Shown: positions 47,500 through 61,100, numbered from the stretch's first letter. The stretch is 64,000 nucleotides of DNA from Trogon surrucura (GCA_020746105.1 CM036619.1:12996238-13060237), one strand, 5' to 3'. Translations and numbers: made by a program. Notes: generated by a model from the letters alone, not told the origin.

Positions 47500-47910
47500 G
47501 CCAGGACTTTTATAAGTGAACTTTCCTCTCCGTGTCTATTTATTATACGTAAGCATTTGCCAGAAAAACACCACTCGGGCATGCTCAGTACCGGCCAGGT
47601 CATTGCAAAAGGCAACGGCGGCGTCACATGTGATAACAGCGAGAAGCCCGTGTGGGACTATTCTTAGCGCTGGAATGTATACAATGCCCCTCCGCCTCGC
47701 TGCTCCTGCGCACTGCTCCCCAAAGCGGCAAAAGAGACTGCAGAATAAACACGTCCAGAAATCACCCTCTATGAATCACTTACCTACTGAAAGAAACGTC
47801 CCGCGGGTTTATAGGTTTTTATCCAGGCTCTAGCTATGGAAAATCTCAGCAGAGAATAGACGACAGAGAGTAAGTGTGTGCAGTGAAGGACAACAGAAGG
47901 TAAACGTTTT
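47500..47910 (+). promoter_or_regulatory. KLHL38: Possible KLHL38 promoter and 5' UTR exon
   Basis: A TATA-like TTTTATAAG (47509-47517), an A/T-rich MEF2-like CTATTTATTA (about 47536-47545) and a TEAD-like GGAATGT (about 47672) precede potential donors (AGA|GTAAGT near 47869 and AAG|GTAAAC near 47899). An acceptor-like TTTTTATGCGTAG sits near 48450-48462, upstream of the ATG. All is motif-based inference. Confidence 0.3.
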
Positions 47911-48587
47911 TACCCTACCATTTCACTGCAGGTTGAACAGTTAGCCATGACAGTAGATACTCATCATATTGTTCTGCCTGGCACTTAATTTAGTCTTTGT
48001 GTGTCTGATTAACATATTTTAAAAAAAGCAAAACAAAACACAGCTAAGCAGAGTTAATAAATAACCTTTTTAATGCAGATTCCCAGTCTCCAGGGTTTCA
48101 TTTGCCCTGCTGTAGAGTTCAGCTTTGCCAGATTTACATTCTTTGGGAGTGACTAACTCTAGGGGAAAGAGGCACAAGCTACTAAACTGCTAATACTTTA
48201 AAATAGTGAATAAATGTCTAAGCACATTTATTCAATGTGATTAAAATGAACAAACCAATTGCTTCAGCCATCCAGTTTTCAACCCAAATCAGTGAGATAA
48301 CTTCAGTGCTTTTGCTTCTTGCCAGGGACACAGGCAGTGCTGACCTCAGAGCTGCAACCTATTTGATAATTTTACGAAAATTTTAAAGAGTCTTAGCAAC
48401 CTTTTAGCTTCTTCGTTATTTTCCCACTGTGCTTAACCCATGTTCCATTTTTATGCGTAGCAGTGAACGGATATTTAGAGCAACATCAAAGTCTCGATTT
48501 ATTCCCTTGGAGCTGGATTTCAATAAAAGCTGCTAAGAATTTGTTTTTTTCTGCCAAGTTCGGAATTCATCTCTCTCCTATTTTGCC

Positions 48588-49937
48588 ATGGAGGAGGGAT
48601 CTACTGATGAGCTTCTCTTCAAAGACCAGGACTTCTCCTCTGAACTGCTGAGGCAGCTGAACGCTCTGCGGCAGAGCGGGATGCTGACTGATGTTACCCT
48701 CTGCTCCGGGGGCTCTGAAATCCCTTGCCACCGAAACGTGCTGGCTTCCAGCAGTCCATACTTCAAGGCGATGTTCTGTAATGACTTCAGAGAGAGTCGC
48801 CAGGCTAAAGTCATGCTGAAGGGCATTGACGCCGGGATTTTGGATCAGATTATCCTTTATGTTTACACAGGGGAGATTCTTATATCTGCTGAGAATGTCC
48901 TGTGCCTGTTGGAGACAGCCTCCATGCTGCAGTACACTAAGCTCTTTGAGGCCTGCTCTGCCTACCTCCAAGACAAGCTGACCCCTGACAACTGTCTGAG
49001 CATGATCAGACTGGCAAAAGTCTTGAATTGCCAAAGCCTGAATAAGAAAGCCAAGGCTATGGCTTTGAAATGCTTTCCTGAGGTGGCTTCTTCTGAGGAC
49101 CTGAAGGACCTTTGTCCCTTGGAGCTCATCGATTACCTTGGGGACGATGAGCTTTGTGGGGAGGAGGAGCAGGTGTTTGAGACACTGATGGTCTGGATCC
49201 GGCATGACCTCCAGGCAAGACAAGGCTACATCCAAGAGTTGTTCAAGAAGGTCCGGCTTCAGTATGTCCACCCAACTTTCCTCTTCCACTTCATCGCCAA
49301 CGACTCTCTCGTTCAGTCCTCACCCACTTGCAGGAGCATCCTTGAGTCAGCCCGGAGACATCTGTTTTCCTTGTACAGTACTAACGCACCTGACATCAAG
49401 CCCATGCTGCACGTTCCTCGTAGATACTCCAACCAAGAGTTTCTCATCATCATCGGTGGCAGGAAGGACAGCCAGCAAACAACAAGGGATGTCCTGCTCT
49501 ATGATGACAAGACGAACCAATGGCTAAGCCTGGCCAAACTGTCCATGCGCCTGTACAAAGCCTCTGCAGTGAGCTTACACAGCAATATTTATGTGCTTGG
49601 AGGAATGTCTGTTAGCAATAAAAAAAGCCCAGTCAGTGATAATATTTACATTTACTCCCTCAAACTCAATCAGTGGAGATTGGTTGAGCACATGTTAGTT
49701 CCACGCTACTCCCACAGAAGCTTGGCATATAAAAATTATATTTTATCATTCGGTGGAATTGGTGAAAACCAGGAAATCCTGAATTCTGTGGAAAGATACG
49801 ATAGCATCTACAACACCTGCGAGAGCATGGCAAAGATGCCTGTTGCTGTCATTCACCCTGCTGTTGCTGCCAAAGATCAGCGAGTCTACCTATTTGGGGG
49901 AGAAGACATTATGCAAAACCCTGTCCGGCTGATCCAG
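48588..49937 (+). CDS. KLHL38: KLHL38 coding exon 1
   Basis: This exon has 1350 nt (450 codons) from MEEGSTDELLFKDQDF through the BTB and BACK domains and four Kelch blades, ending RLIQ before a GTAATG donor. The reading frame runs on 129 nt past the donor to a stop at 50064-50066, but that extension lacks Kelch sequence. The ATG at 48588 is the first in frame and gives the family's usual N-terminus. Confidence 0.96.
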
Positions 49938-52900
49938 GTAATGGTCAGTCCTGCTTGTCACAGTAAACAGTTTTATCTAAGATATCCAACAGTTCATCAT
50001 CCTCCTCAGGAAATCAAATCCTCCAGAAATCTTATTGTGATTTGCAGCAAGAGGCAGGATGAGTAGACACATTGGTTCGGGGAAGTGCTGTCTGTGAGGA
50101 GCATTGCAACTCTTTCATTTTCCCCTCTGAGTGGTTTTCAGGCCACAAGCCCTGAGGTACTTCTTTGGGTGTCAGTAAGCTCTGCTGCTGGTAGGGAACC
50201 AAGACCAGGGGTGCTGCAGGTGATGCTGCCCCCCTGCCTGTCTTCCTGCCTGTAGCCAATCTCACCGAAATCAGTGCTTTCTGTCTGGTCGCTGAGCCAG
50301 GGTCTCAGCCACGTACCTGCTTGGTTGAGGCAAAAATAAAGATTCACAATCATTAGAGCGATCAGATTCTCACTCATCAAAGGGTGAGGACTTAAACTGA
50401 CAGCTATTTGGTATAAACAGTTGTATTAAAAATGTGGCTCCTGCCACGTGTTACTGGCTTTCTGCCCACTTTCAGCAGTTACGCTCTATTAAGAGGAAAA
50501 AATACATTAAATCCTTTCTTATCTGATTTGATGCTTTAGCAACATCTTAGTGTTACTTCCCCCATGAGTGTTTTTCACTAGTTTAGGTGTTTTAACTAAG
50601 AAGGATCATTAAAGGCTGAGATGGCAGCAAGTACACATGAGCAATACTTCTTCATGCTGATAACGCTAGTTGACTATCAGGGAGAAGGAAATGTATTTAT
50701 CTGTTAGCGAGGAGATGTCCTGGAGATATCTGCTATATTGGGAGGTAGGTGACATGACGTAGAAGTCAGCGTCACCAAGATACAGATGACTGAATGATCA
50801 TCTGGTAACAGCACTTTTTCTCACACAAATTGATGACTTAGATACCACTCAAAGTACCATCAACAAGTCCCTTTGCCAATCTGGGTGCATAACAGCCACC
50901 AGCACAAATACAGCAACTGGGCAAACACAGGGGCTGCCGGCAGAGCTAGGTGAAGTTGAGGTTTGCTTGCCCAGGAAATTGCTAAGTCTAAGGCAGGAAT
51001 ACACAGAATAGCTGGAAAATTAAATGAAACAGCTTGGGAGAGTACTGTCCAGGAGTTACAGTGATTTAATGGCCATGCAAAAGTTTACAGCCAAGAAGCT
51101 TGCAGTACAGTTGATAGGTACACTCTGCTTTAGTGCGTGTGCTAGCATCTCCTGAACAGACAAGCCTGGAGAGCTGGAACGCTTTCCAAGGAGACATATT
51201 AGGAAAAAATGTGGGTAAATTCTCAGGTTTCCATCAGTTTGAGACAGGATTGTATTCATTAGGTCAAAATAAAAACCGTAAGTTCCTCTGTAATTAGAGC
51301 TGCCAGCTAAAAAAACAACATAAACATCTGCATGTGTATCTTTTTGTCAGGTTTACCATGTCTCCAGGAATACATGGTTTAGGATGGAGACCAGAGTAGT
51401 GAAGAATGTCTGTGCACCAGCTGTCGTGATTGGAGACCAGATTATCATCGTAGGTGGTAAGGGCTCTGTTTCACCCTCCCTTCTGCCTAAACCTGTCCAG
51501 CTTCTGTGGGATTTAGCAGCCTTCCTACTTGGGGTGCTCCCTTAGAAAGCATGTGGAGCTTGGGAAGGAAAGAAGGAGTGTGTCCACCTCATATGCATCT
51601 CCCATGGGGTGTCATAACCCTGGAAGTGGGGACAAGTTCTCCACAAGGCACCTTCTTACTCCAAGTAGCAGTGGGGGGAGACTAAGGAGAAGCCAATGCA
51701 AGTTACTGCTCTGCAGAAGAAGGGAGGAAGCCAAGGGCACAGGATTCCTGCTCCTCCCCTCCTCACTCACAACCTGGCCCTCCCTGGCTGATCTTCTTGA
51801 AAGGATGGAGAGCACAGTTACCACAAGACCATGGACAGCTTGTTGGGATGGGTGGGCTACAGGGCTATGAGGGATTGATCAGTCCTGTAGCTGCTTCCTG
51901 GGGATAATTGTGAAATGTCCTGAGAGAGGAACTAAACACTTGGAGAGGGGAAACTTCTCGGCGTCTTTTTCAACCTAAGGATCAGCCTCTGCCCGTGGCA
52001 TGTTAATGGATCACGTCATTAGTAATTTGGTACTTTACAGTCTTTAATGCAGCTCCCCTGACCACAGACTTGCACAAGGAAGAATGAGGTAGATTATTCA
52101 AGGGAAAATGAGACATAGGGAAGCTTTAGCAGAGTAGAAGACTGAACCCAAATCACACAGGACTTAAATGTGGTGTCATCTCTCAGCTTTAAACCACTGC
52201 TACCCATTACAGGGAGAACAGGGGAAAGCTCAGTCAAAAAGTCCAAGACTATTAGGCCTCTGTGTGGCAGACTACCCTGACCTCAGACCACAGTGCCCAA
52301 AATACAGTATTTTCAACTTTCTTATGTTCAAATGCATTAATCTGAAGGGTCTATATTGACCCAAGTCTGCTGTTACTGAGCTTAAGTTCTCAATTTATTT
52401 TTTATTTACCTAGCAAAAGCCATATAAACTCATGTCAACTTTAAACATCTTCCAATTTGCGTGGAAGTAGAAAGATTCACCATGGTCATGTCTTACTTAC
52501 CATCTTCCATGCCAAAATATTGGCCAAGCATTCTCAGTTTATCAACAACAGTAAAATCCACAAAAAAAAACCCCACAGAATATTTTTCTCTTAAAAATAA
52601 CTTTCATCGTATTTCATGTCCTTTTTGCATGACTGGCCACATCATAGCAAAGGGGAGTGGGTTGCCCTAAGCAAGACAGACCTTGATTTTTGTTAGGGCA
52701 AGTGGCTTCAAGGCCTGCAAAACATGGCCCAAAGCAGTTTGTTTGACATGGACACTCCTGATTATCTACAGTATCCACAAGATACTGCTGGGTACCAAGC
52801 TTCCACATCTTCATTGCTCCAGGGCAATGGCCCTGGTACCAGTTCTTAACTCTCAGCAGGTATGAGGTTACACCACCCCTCTGTGGAAGTGCTGTCCATT

Positions 52901-53709
52901 GGGGCAATGGCATGGTAGCCAGCCCAGACATGGTCTTTGGGAGCGGAGAAAGCACTGGTAGCATTGTGCTGTTGAGCACCCACCTCCATTCAGTAGACTC
53001 TAACCCAACAAGGCATTGTTGCACCCTTCCCATGTGCCATGTGGTTTCTGTATTTCCGAGTGAAGATCTAGGACTCAGTTGGGTGAAAAGAGATACTTTG
53101 GGAAGTTTGAAGACACACACAGAAGACTGAAGCTCCAACTGTATTTGACAGGTTGCTTGCCTGATCTGATGGGTTTTATGGTGCTCATTGAGCCTTGGCT
53201 GCCAAGGTTCTATGAGACAGGGTGGGGACAAACAGGAAGGGAAGATAGACAGACAGGCATTCTTGTGATACATCATCACTTCCCAGCCTAGATAGCGTAA
53301 TTCTGCCAAATTATGTACCAGTGTGATAGCTTTTATGGAAGACTACCAGGAAATACCATTCTTTCTGCTAGCCATAGGCTCTAATTCCCATCTGTCTCTT
53401 TCACCTCTGGATTTGCATTTAGGATACACTCGAAGAATAATTTCTTATGATACAAAAAGCAACAAGTTTGTTAAATGTGCAGACATGAAGGACAGACGAA
53501 TGCATCACGGCGCCACTGTCATCAAGAACAAGCTGTATGTCACAGGAGGACGATGTCTCACTGCAGACAATGTGATTGAGGACTTGGATTCCTTGGACTG
53601 CTATGATCCAGAGACTGACACATGGACACCGAAAGGAAAACTGCCACACAAACTTTTTGACCACGGGTGCCTTACACTTCAGTGTGTACCATGTTCTAAC
53701 CTTCTCTAA
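48588..53709 (+). CDS. KLHL38: KLHL38, Kelch-like protein 38, complete coding region (3 exons)
   Basis: Three exons join in frame to 580 codons plus TAA (human about 581). Domains: BTB about residues 34-132 (LTDVTLCSGG, PCHRNVLASSSPYFKAMF, VYTGEILIS), BACK about 137-240 (NCLSMIRLAKVLNCQSLNKK, VFETLMVWIRHD), then six Kelch blades, about 286-575. The blade GG pairs are at 290-291, 338-339, 389-390, 437-438, 485-486 and 527-528. BTB-BACK-Kelch proteins usually act as substrate adaptors of CUL3 ubiquitin ligases. KLHL38 is known mainly as a muscle-expressed member with little defined biochemistry. The gene is in tandem with ANXA13 and does not overlap it. Confidence 0.97.
49938..53422 (+). other. 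KLHL38: KLHL38 introns 1 and 2
   Basis: Intron 1 (49938-51350) and intron 2 (51457-53422). No CR1 copy was recognised. Intron 2 has a 231-codon antisense ORF (52614-53309) with no recognised similarity. Confidence 0.75.
51351..51456 (+). CDS. KLHL38: KLHL38 coding exon 2
   Basis: This exon has 106 nt after a TTTTTGTCAG acceptor. It encodes VYHVSRNTWFRMETRVVKNV, then CAPAVVIGDQIIIVG and one base (the second Gly of the fifth GG pair). The donor is GTAAGG. Confidence 0.95.
53423..53709 (+). CDS. KLHL38: KLHL38 coding exon 3 with stop
   Basis: Follows a TTGCATTTAG acceptor. It encodes YTRRIISYDTKSNKFVKCAD, the last blade (LYVTGGRC, YDPETDTWTPKGKLPHKLFD) and the tail LTLQCVPCSNLL. TAA is at 53707-53709. 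Confidence 0.95.
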
Positions 53710-54167
53710 ACCACCTTTGGTACCTCCCAAGATGTTTTGTGCTTTCCTCCTCAGAAAGGACTCACTTTGCTCTGCAGAGAGAGCACATGGAGAATCCTCA
53801 TGGGGTCCCACAAACTCCTGACCTCGAAGGCACCAGCAGTGCTAGCCATTCCCCACACACTCTGCCACAAAGGTCAGAAGGGGAAAAGATACCAGGTAAA
53901 GAACCTGGTGCAGGATCTGGCCTTGTATAGACTTTAAAGTGAAAGGTGAATGAGAATGCTAGTGTCTCCAGGGAAAGTACTATCTGCATAACCTGCATTT
54001 GTTAGCATGCAAGCACAGCTGTGTGCCACAGCCCTTTGCTGGTTGGTGATGACCAAGCTGTCCATTTTGAATGGTGGGAGCATTTAGAATAAGAAGCCCC
54101 AAGCTCTAGTCTCATAGCCAGCCCAGCAGGAACTGCCTGCATTAGCTATGGTAGTCACCTCATAAGA

Positions 54168-54173
54168 AATAAA
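54168..54173 (+). terminator. KLHL38: Candidate KLHL38 polyadenylation signal (proximal)
   Basis: First AATAAA after the stop codon, 459 nt downstream. The following sequence is A/T-rich rather than clearly GT-rich. Confidence 0.4.
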
Positions 54174-55106
54174 TTTTTAATGTTCTTAACATTAGATTAG
54201 AAATTAGCAAAAGGACGATGCTTTGATCTCATGTCACAACAAAATGAAGTTTTGGCTTTTCTGAGCTACTGCTCTTTCACAGTGCAGGGAAGTTTTTTGT
54301 TCCATCTGCCTGCTCTCTGAAAGAGAGGGAGACGGTGGGATGGAAATTAAGATTGCCTGCATCTTCCTTTTCGAAGGATTTTGTTATGCGGGGTGATTGC
54401 TTCTCCTTTTCCAGTGGGGATAGTAGTGGGGTTAGTTAGGAAGTCCTTTGGCTGATGGAATTCCTGAAATCTGGAATAGCAGAGAGGACACATGGAGGAA
54501 AGGGGATGTAAGAGAAGAGATATTTGGGAGGAACAATTTTTTTTTTCCATTTCTCCTCTTCCCAAACCACTGGAAAACAGCGATGAGAGAAAGCCAGTGA
54601 CAGGAAACCAGCTTTCCAAGAAGAGCAAGTCTAAGTCTGCCACTTGGCAAAGCAGCTCTGGCTCCACCAATATTTTCGTGGGGTTCTGCCACTAAGTGCA
54701 TATTTTTAAAGGGAGGGGATTAATCATCAGACACTGAACAGGCTGTGAACTGCTGTCAGGTCACTAGACTCGGTAAGACTGCTGAGATAGCAAGGAGCTG
54801 TAATGATAGCACTGATGATCACCAACCCAAGAAAGTATGGCAGAAACAACACCCCTTTTTCCTCACATTTGGAAGAACTTGGACTTTTCCAAGTGTACAG
54901 GATGGCATGAGGAAACCACGCTTAACCCTCCTCTTCACAGGGCTGCATAGCCCACTACACACCACCACACTGCAGGACACCAACTCCAACTGCTAAGATC
55001 CCCTCCCATAAATCTGTATCAGTGAGAAGAAGGGTGACAGAAATAGTTAACAAAGTGGGGGGCTGGAAGGAAGAATTGTGTAGCAACCGCTGTTTTAACA
55101 ATGCAA

Positions 55107-55112
55107 AATAAA
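55107..55112 (+). terminator. KLHL38: Candidate KLHL38 polyadenylation signal (distal)
   Basis: An AATAAA with a T/G-rich downstream stretch (TATTGTTTCTATGAGCTTTG then TGTTC), a better context than the proximal site. It would imply a 3' UTR of about 1.4 kb. Confidence 0.4.
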
Positions 55113-58100
55113 ATGGCTATTATTGTTTCTATGAGCTTTGTGTTCAGGAGTCCCTATTGTTCTCTCTGCATTGTTGATAAAGGGAATCGGTTTTGTACCA
55201 GGGGCTTTTGCCAGGGCTTCCTTCTAAGGATCTGAGTAAACTTGCAAAAAATGAGTGGGAACCCAAACTCATCTCCCAGCTCGGAAGCGTTTGGCTATGT
55301 TTCTGCTCTGTCTTTCAGTCTATATCATCACCTCGTCCCTGTGCAAAGCAGGGCTAAATCACGGCACTTGCCAAATTGGACTGGAGCAATGATTCATTCT
55401 GCTTCTTCACAGGCCAGCTCCAGCTCTCTGGAGAAAGAAGCCTTGTCATGGCCAATTATGGAAAGTCTGCCCCGGGGACATGTTTATTCCTAACCCTGCA
55501 GTGCCGCCTTCCCAAACTTCTTCCTGTTGTGACCCCACTCAGCTCCAAATCTCCAGGAGACGCCAGTTGCTGCCATGCATTTTAGCTGACACAGATTCCT
55601 GCCAGGCTCGTGACTGTACCCAGGACTAAGGAAAAAAAGCTGACTGAGGGCCATAACCCCATGTTTGCAAACCATTGCCCATAGTCATTGGTTTACACTT
55701 GGAAGCAAACACATTTTTTTTAATACCCGTATCACATAACTAGTGATTTTCTCAGCATTCACGCAAGGAACGAATAGTAACCCGCACAGCTGTAGCTGGG
55801 TGGGAGCTGGGGAGTGCAAAGGAGACACAGTCACAGCAGCAGTGAGCACAGCATCCTTCCCTAGCCCTTGGGGAGTCCTTTCACCCCCAAGCCCTTGGAG
55901 ATGCCAAGGGCTATGGCCATCTCTTCTCTGGCTGCAAACCTGTGCTCTTTCCCTTCATAAACTCCTCACCTCGTGCCCATAATTCAAGGAATTTGGGTTT
56001 GCTGGGCAGTAGGTGCAAAGCCCGGTTTCTGATAGACTTATGTCTTGTGGTCAATTTTGATGCAAACTCTGATTGAAATTTTTGGGGCCCTTAACAAAAA
56101 GGGTTGAAACCAGAGAAGTTGAGCCTTACCGAGGCAGACGAGGGCCAGCAGAGTCGCTCGGTCACAGGGAGCCAGCAGCACATGCAGCTTCAGAGCAGGG
56201 GATGCTATGGAGAGGAGCGATGCTGCCTTTCTCATCAGGTCCTGGCCACCACCTGACCCACCTAGAGCAATACCAAGAACCATCCCAAGTGCTTTGCAAT
56301 TGTTGTACCCAGTGGTGCTATGGGTGCTATGCTTTGCAGTTCTAGCAAATGTTGATGAAGGTACCCCTTCTTCCAGTGTCAGGATGGTACTTTCCCAGGC
56401 AGGATCTGTAAGGCCACTGCTAACTGGAACAGTTTCTGAGTCACCACATGCTTTTCCAGAGGTCTCATCATCCTAATATCTGAGCATTTGAGTGCTTGTT
56501 TAGATAGGAATTTCCCATGGGAGAACAGCAAGGTACTTCACAAATACAATGACACACCCATGAAGAGGTGGGAATTTATGGCTCTTTATTTAATAATGAT
56601 GGAAGCCAAGAAAAGGAGGGTTTTAAGAAAGAGTCGTTGATTTGAGGGTCAGCTTTTTGAAGGGCTGAGCACCTGCAACTATTCTACAAATCAGGGAGTG
56701 CTGTGAAGGCTCATTACCTCTAAGGTCTCATTCTTGGCTGTCCCCAGGCACTAATTCGTGGAAACCACATGACTACGTGGCTGAAAGCAGCCTGCTCCAT
56801 GGGACACCGAGTTACCCAGGCCCTTATGGCAGGTACTTGTGCAACACACTGAAAATCTACCATGAGAGACACTCCGCTCCCTCCCTAAGTAACATACTTG
56901 AGTGCATAATTAACCTCACAGCTTTTAATGCTATCATCTATCCTAAATCTTCTTTACTGTACCTTCTATCATCACCACAGAGATAAAGAGCAATTGACTG
57001 CCCTTTTTGATACCAAATTTTCTTTGCATCTTTAAAGTTTATTAGGATGTTTCAAATTCTGTAGACTAAACAAACCCAGATCTTTCAATCTTTCCTCATA
57101 AGTCATGTTTTCTAGACCTCTGATCATTTTTGTTGCTCTCCTCTGGATAATTTCCAGTTTGTCTGTTGTGTTGGGTTTTTTTCATTTAAGTGCAGGGCCA
57201 TGGCTCAGCCTCACAATGCTGGGAAGGGCAATAAACCCCTTCTGTGTCTTACCTACAGCATTCCTGTCTTCCAGCCCAGAGGGACTTTTGCTTTTCACAG
57301 CAGCAGCAGATTACTGACTCAGGTTCATCTGTGCTCGGGATTAAGGAATGCTTGCAAGCTTGGGTAAGGTCACATGGAAAGACTGCAGGAGGTCCAGGAT
57401 CTCCCAGGGTTATGCAGTAACTCCACCTTTGCTTTGGCTTACTAGGTCCCGAGCCAGATCCCGTTGAAAACAATGCCTCTCCACGGCCTTCAGCAAAGGG
57501 GCTTTGGACTGGGCCCTAACTATTGTGTTCTCAGCTGGGTTCTTCACTAATTCTATCAGTTTTAACAGCAAATATTTAGTGATTGAGTCATTTTTTAATA
57601 CTAGGGGGAAAATTTCAGGCAAAAAAGAGAAAAAAATAAAAGGAAGAGAGGAGATTGCTTTTTCTTTTTAACATTCTTCCACTTCCCTTGCTGCAAACTT
57701 AGAGCTGAATTCTGCTGCACAGGCAGCCTGTGGTGGCAGGGAGCTTTGCTTTGATCTTAGCAAAGAGCTTGGTAGGTTAAGCCTGTGTTTTTTCACTGTA
57801 ACCGTTTATCAAACAATACAGTCCCTTCCAAGGGCAGCCTTTTTTCTTGCACAGTAATATGTTTATAATTAGAATGCATTTCCTGCTTCTTGTTAATTAA
57901 ACACACCTGACAAAGTAGGAAAGATGTCAATGCATAAATAAACGGGCACTCTGAGTTCATCACTTTGTCAGTCCTTTTTTGCCAAGCGCCAAGGAGTTCA
58001 CTGTGAGGTGAATCCTCTAGTTGAGAAGGAAACAATTGAGGACAGCACATATGAATAGTGTACAGGGTAATTTATCCCTGGCATTGTTCCTTAGCTTGAC

Positions 58101-61100
58101 CTGAGAGCCATTAATAATTGACAGCGGCAAAAACAATCCCTTTTTAAAAATATAAACAACCATACATTTTTTTTCCAGCTGCTTGAAAGCTCCCACATAG
58201 AAGTTAAACAGTCCATGGCACAAATGAGCATGAATTCCTTGGTGCAAGCTTGCACCACCAAAGGAGCTGAGACTTACTAATTAGTGGACTGGTAATAATG
58301 TTTTCAAGCAGCTATTTCTGATGAGTTTGCCCAGTGTCCAGACAAAGCACGATGCCCATGGAGAAAGGTGTCTCAGGCTGCCATTGCCACCGAAGTCAAC
58401 AGGGCTCCTGAGGGTTTGCGCTGGAGCACAGAGAGATTGATCCAGCCTCTTCTGTTTATTGAAGTTTCCAAAATAGTAGCAGAGCAGCGAGGAGCCCAAT
58501 TGCTCTGTCACTCGGCAAGTCACCCACCGGCTCCAGCTGCCGCTTGTCACTTCTCTCCCTGGGGCTCTTTGTTTGCCTGCACTTCTTTCATGTTGCAAGA
58601 ACCCTTTCCGAGAAAAGCAAGGAGCAGCATGTCTCGAGCAGTTCGGTGGATGCCTGGTGGTTACTTCAAACATGAGGCAACTCCACAACTGTTGGAGACA
58701 TTTGGCTGGGAGTGAGTCATGGGGTAAAATACTGCTGGAGGTGGGAAAAGGTGGCAGAATCTAATCTGCTTCTTCATCTGGTCAGGAAGATTTCTATAAA
58801 CCATCCTCCTATATCTAATCCTCCCATGTCTAGGTCTCTGAAGTTTGTTTCTTGATCATTCTGTGTCTTCTGATGGATAAGCTACGTCGCACCACCCCTC
58901 CCTATAGCAGCAATGATATGACAAGGGTAAAGGCATGTCCCCTTCCTCAGGTTCCCCAGTACTACAGCTGTGATGACATCCCCTGAGTTTTGTTCTGGTC
59001 TTGACATGTTCCTGAGGTTTCTCCTTGCTCTTGGACACCTTCTCAAGCAAAATGACTGGTTAGATGTGCTCTGCAGGTGCCCTGTACCTACATTTGGAGG
59101 TGGCAATGATTGCCCAGAGCACTGGGAAGTGACACCAAGGACTCTCAAATCCAAATTTACAAGCTAATAGGATGGTTCTGGTCTGGTAAATCAGCCAAAA
59201 CCAATTTGAGCCTTAGAGAAGAGCCTTGACACCTCTCTGTGTGTGAGAGAGCCTGAGGACTGCAGGGCAACGTGTCCGGCCCTGAGAAATAGAAAGCAAA
59301 CTGCATGGAGGGTGCTGCAACGTGAAACTTGGCTATGAAGCTTCAGTGCTGGGAAAGTGCCGTGTTTTATCCAGATCAGCAGCACGCCCTGGATTTAATA
59401 GGGTTGATTAAACCGTTTTGATGTGCATGGTATGTGGAGATAAGGGCCCAATTCCCAAGGGTTTCCAGTGAAAATTAGATGTTAAACATAACAGTACGTG
59501 ACATCCCCTGACAGGGGTGAAGAAGGCTGCTGGAAGACAAGAGAAAAGTACAAAGTGGGCAAAAGAAGCAGCTCTTGGGAGAACAAAGTTACCATGAACT
59601 TGCTGGATTTGTTTTGATGCTGAAATGACGTGGGCCCTAGCACCAGGTAGATCGAAAGCAAGGGAACTGTGCCTGCTTTATGTTGTTATGACACGTATAT
59701 TTCCCTGGAAATGACATTAAAGAGTACCAGAGGCTAAAACATTGTTCTGTTTATCCGTTTCCTGGGTAGGGCACTTACTCTTAGAGACAGTCTGAGCACT
59801 GCAGAATATGGCCCCTGTCAAGAAAATTTTGCCTCTGGCACAAGGACTGTTGGCAAGTGTGACATGGGAAGCCAGCCCAGGGGTCATGGCATGCACGGCC
59901 AGTGCCTGCTGCCACCTGACAGGGCAGGATCCCTTTGAGACAGACAAAGGGATGAGCTGCCAGAGGAGACTCCTCTGCCACCCACCGAGGTTCGCAGAGA
60001 GGAAGTCGATGGCAGAGGATGATTCCTCCCCAAGGTGTTGACCTGGGATTCATCCTGTGCAAAAGCACAGGAAGGCTCCTCATCACCCAGGCTGTGTCAA
60101 TGGTGCCTCCGAATGTTTCAGGACACATTTCAGCCTTGTGACTCTCTTGTAGTGGAGCTTGTGCCTAAATTAGCCATTAACAGGATCCCAAATTCCCACT
60201 GCCTACAGCATGAACTAACCCATGCTTCTGCGAGCAATGCACACATAGCTGTGGCATCCTAAGGAGAAGACTCCCAGCAGCTTAACTGGGCACCAGCTCA
60301 AGCCTTGGCCAAGGAGGAAAGCAGAGAGGTTCTACAGAAGTTCTTCAAGATGTTGTGAAATTTAGTGGCTAATTCAGACCTTTTTAAAAGCAGGCCTTGG
60401 GCTTGAGAGGTGCTGGCTGAAGCCCTGAATGCTTCTAACTAACAGATGCTGTTTAGAGCTTACAAGGGTTGTCTTTCTGCTCGTTATAACTTGGAACAAA
60501 TGTCAGTAAATATAGTCTGTTTCTTCTCCAGTCTCTGGAAATTTTCTCAAGAGAAAAACAGTAACACACAGTGAAAGAAGTGGTGCCTGCAGACTGAAAT
60601 ACAAATGGCAGAGAAGCCAAAAGTCTGTTCACCCTTCCAAGCTTGAGCTTGTGTTTTTAATGGCAAGAAATGTGACATGCACAGTCAATCACAGATTTCA
60701 AGCTGTGAGCCCATTATTTGTGATGGCAGTGTAAGATACACAGGTCCTTACTCCGAAGACCTTACAAGAGATTTAGAGCAGAGGACACAGATGACCCTCA
60801 GAGCATCATCAGCTGGAGTTTCAAAGCATCCAGCTCATTTGCTGGGCAAAAACAACACCTTATACCATAACCTGAATAACTGAAGTACACCTCAGGGAAA
60901 AAAAAAAAAAAAGTCAGCTCTTCCCTGTGGCTCCCTGACAGCCCATCCCACAGCTCAGCCCACAAATGCAATTAAACAAATTCCAAGGCCCAGGGCTTCC
61001 TGGAAACTCAGGCAACACGTGGCAAATGGGCATTACCTGTCTAACACAAACTTTTTCTGCCCCCAAGTGCCCCATAGCCAGAAGGGCGTCATTACCCTAA

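Larger units (their letters stand above)
37800..48587. other. Intergenic region between ANXA13 and KLHL38
   Basis: Dominated by CR1 copies (38240-38440, the nested cluster 38842-42240, and 43070-43275). About 43300-47500 has no recognised exon. The 5' UTR and promoter of KLHL38 must lie in the last part (see 47500-47900). Confidence 0.7.

Noticed and set aside
48567-49289. 240-codon minus-strand ORF
   Set aside because: It is an antisense shadow of KLHL38 exon 1, with no family resemblance of its own.
49938-50066. Extension of the KLHL38 frame past the exon 1 donor
   Set aside because: The extension lacks Kelch sequence. Exons 2 and 3 supply the missing blades and bring the length to 580 residues, as expected for the family.
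52614-53309. 231-codon antisense ORF in KLHL38 intron 2
   Set aside because: It has no recognised domain or splice context, and by rough estimate a chance ORF of this size is plausible in 64 kb over six frames.
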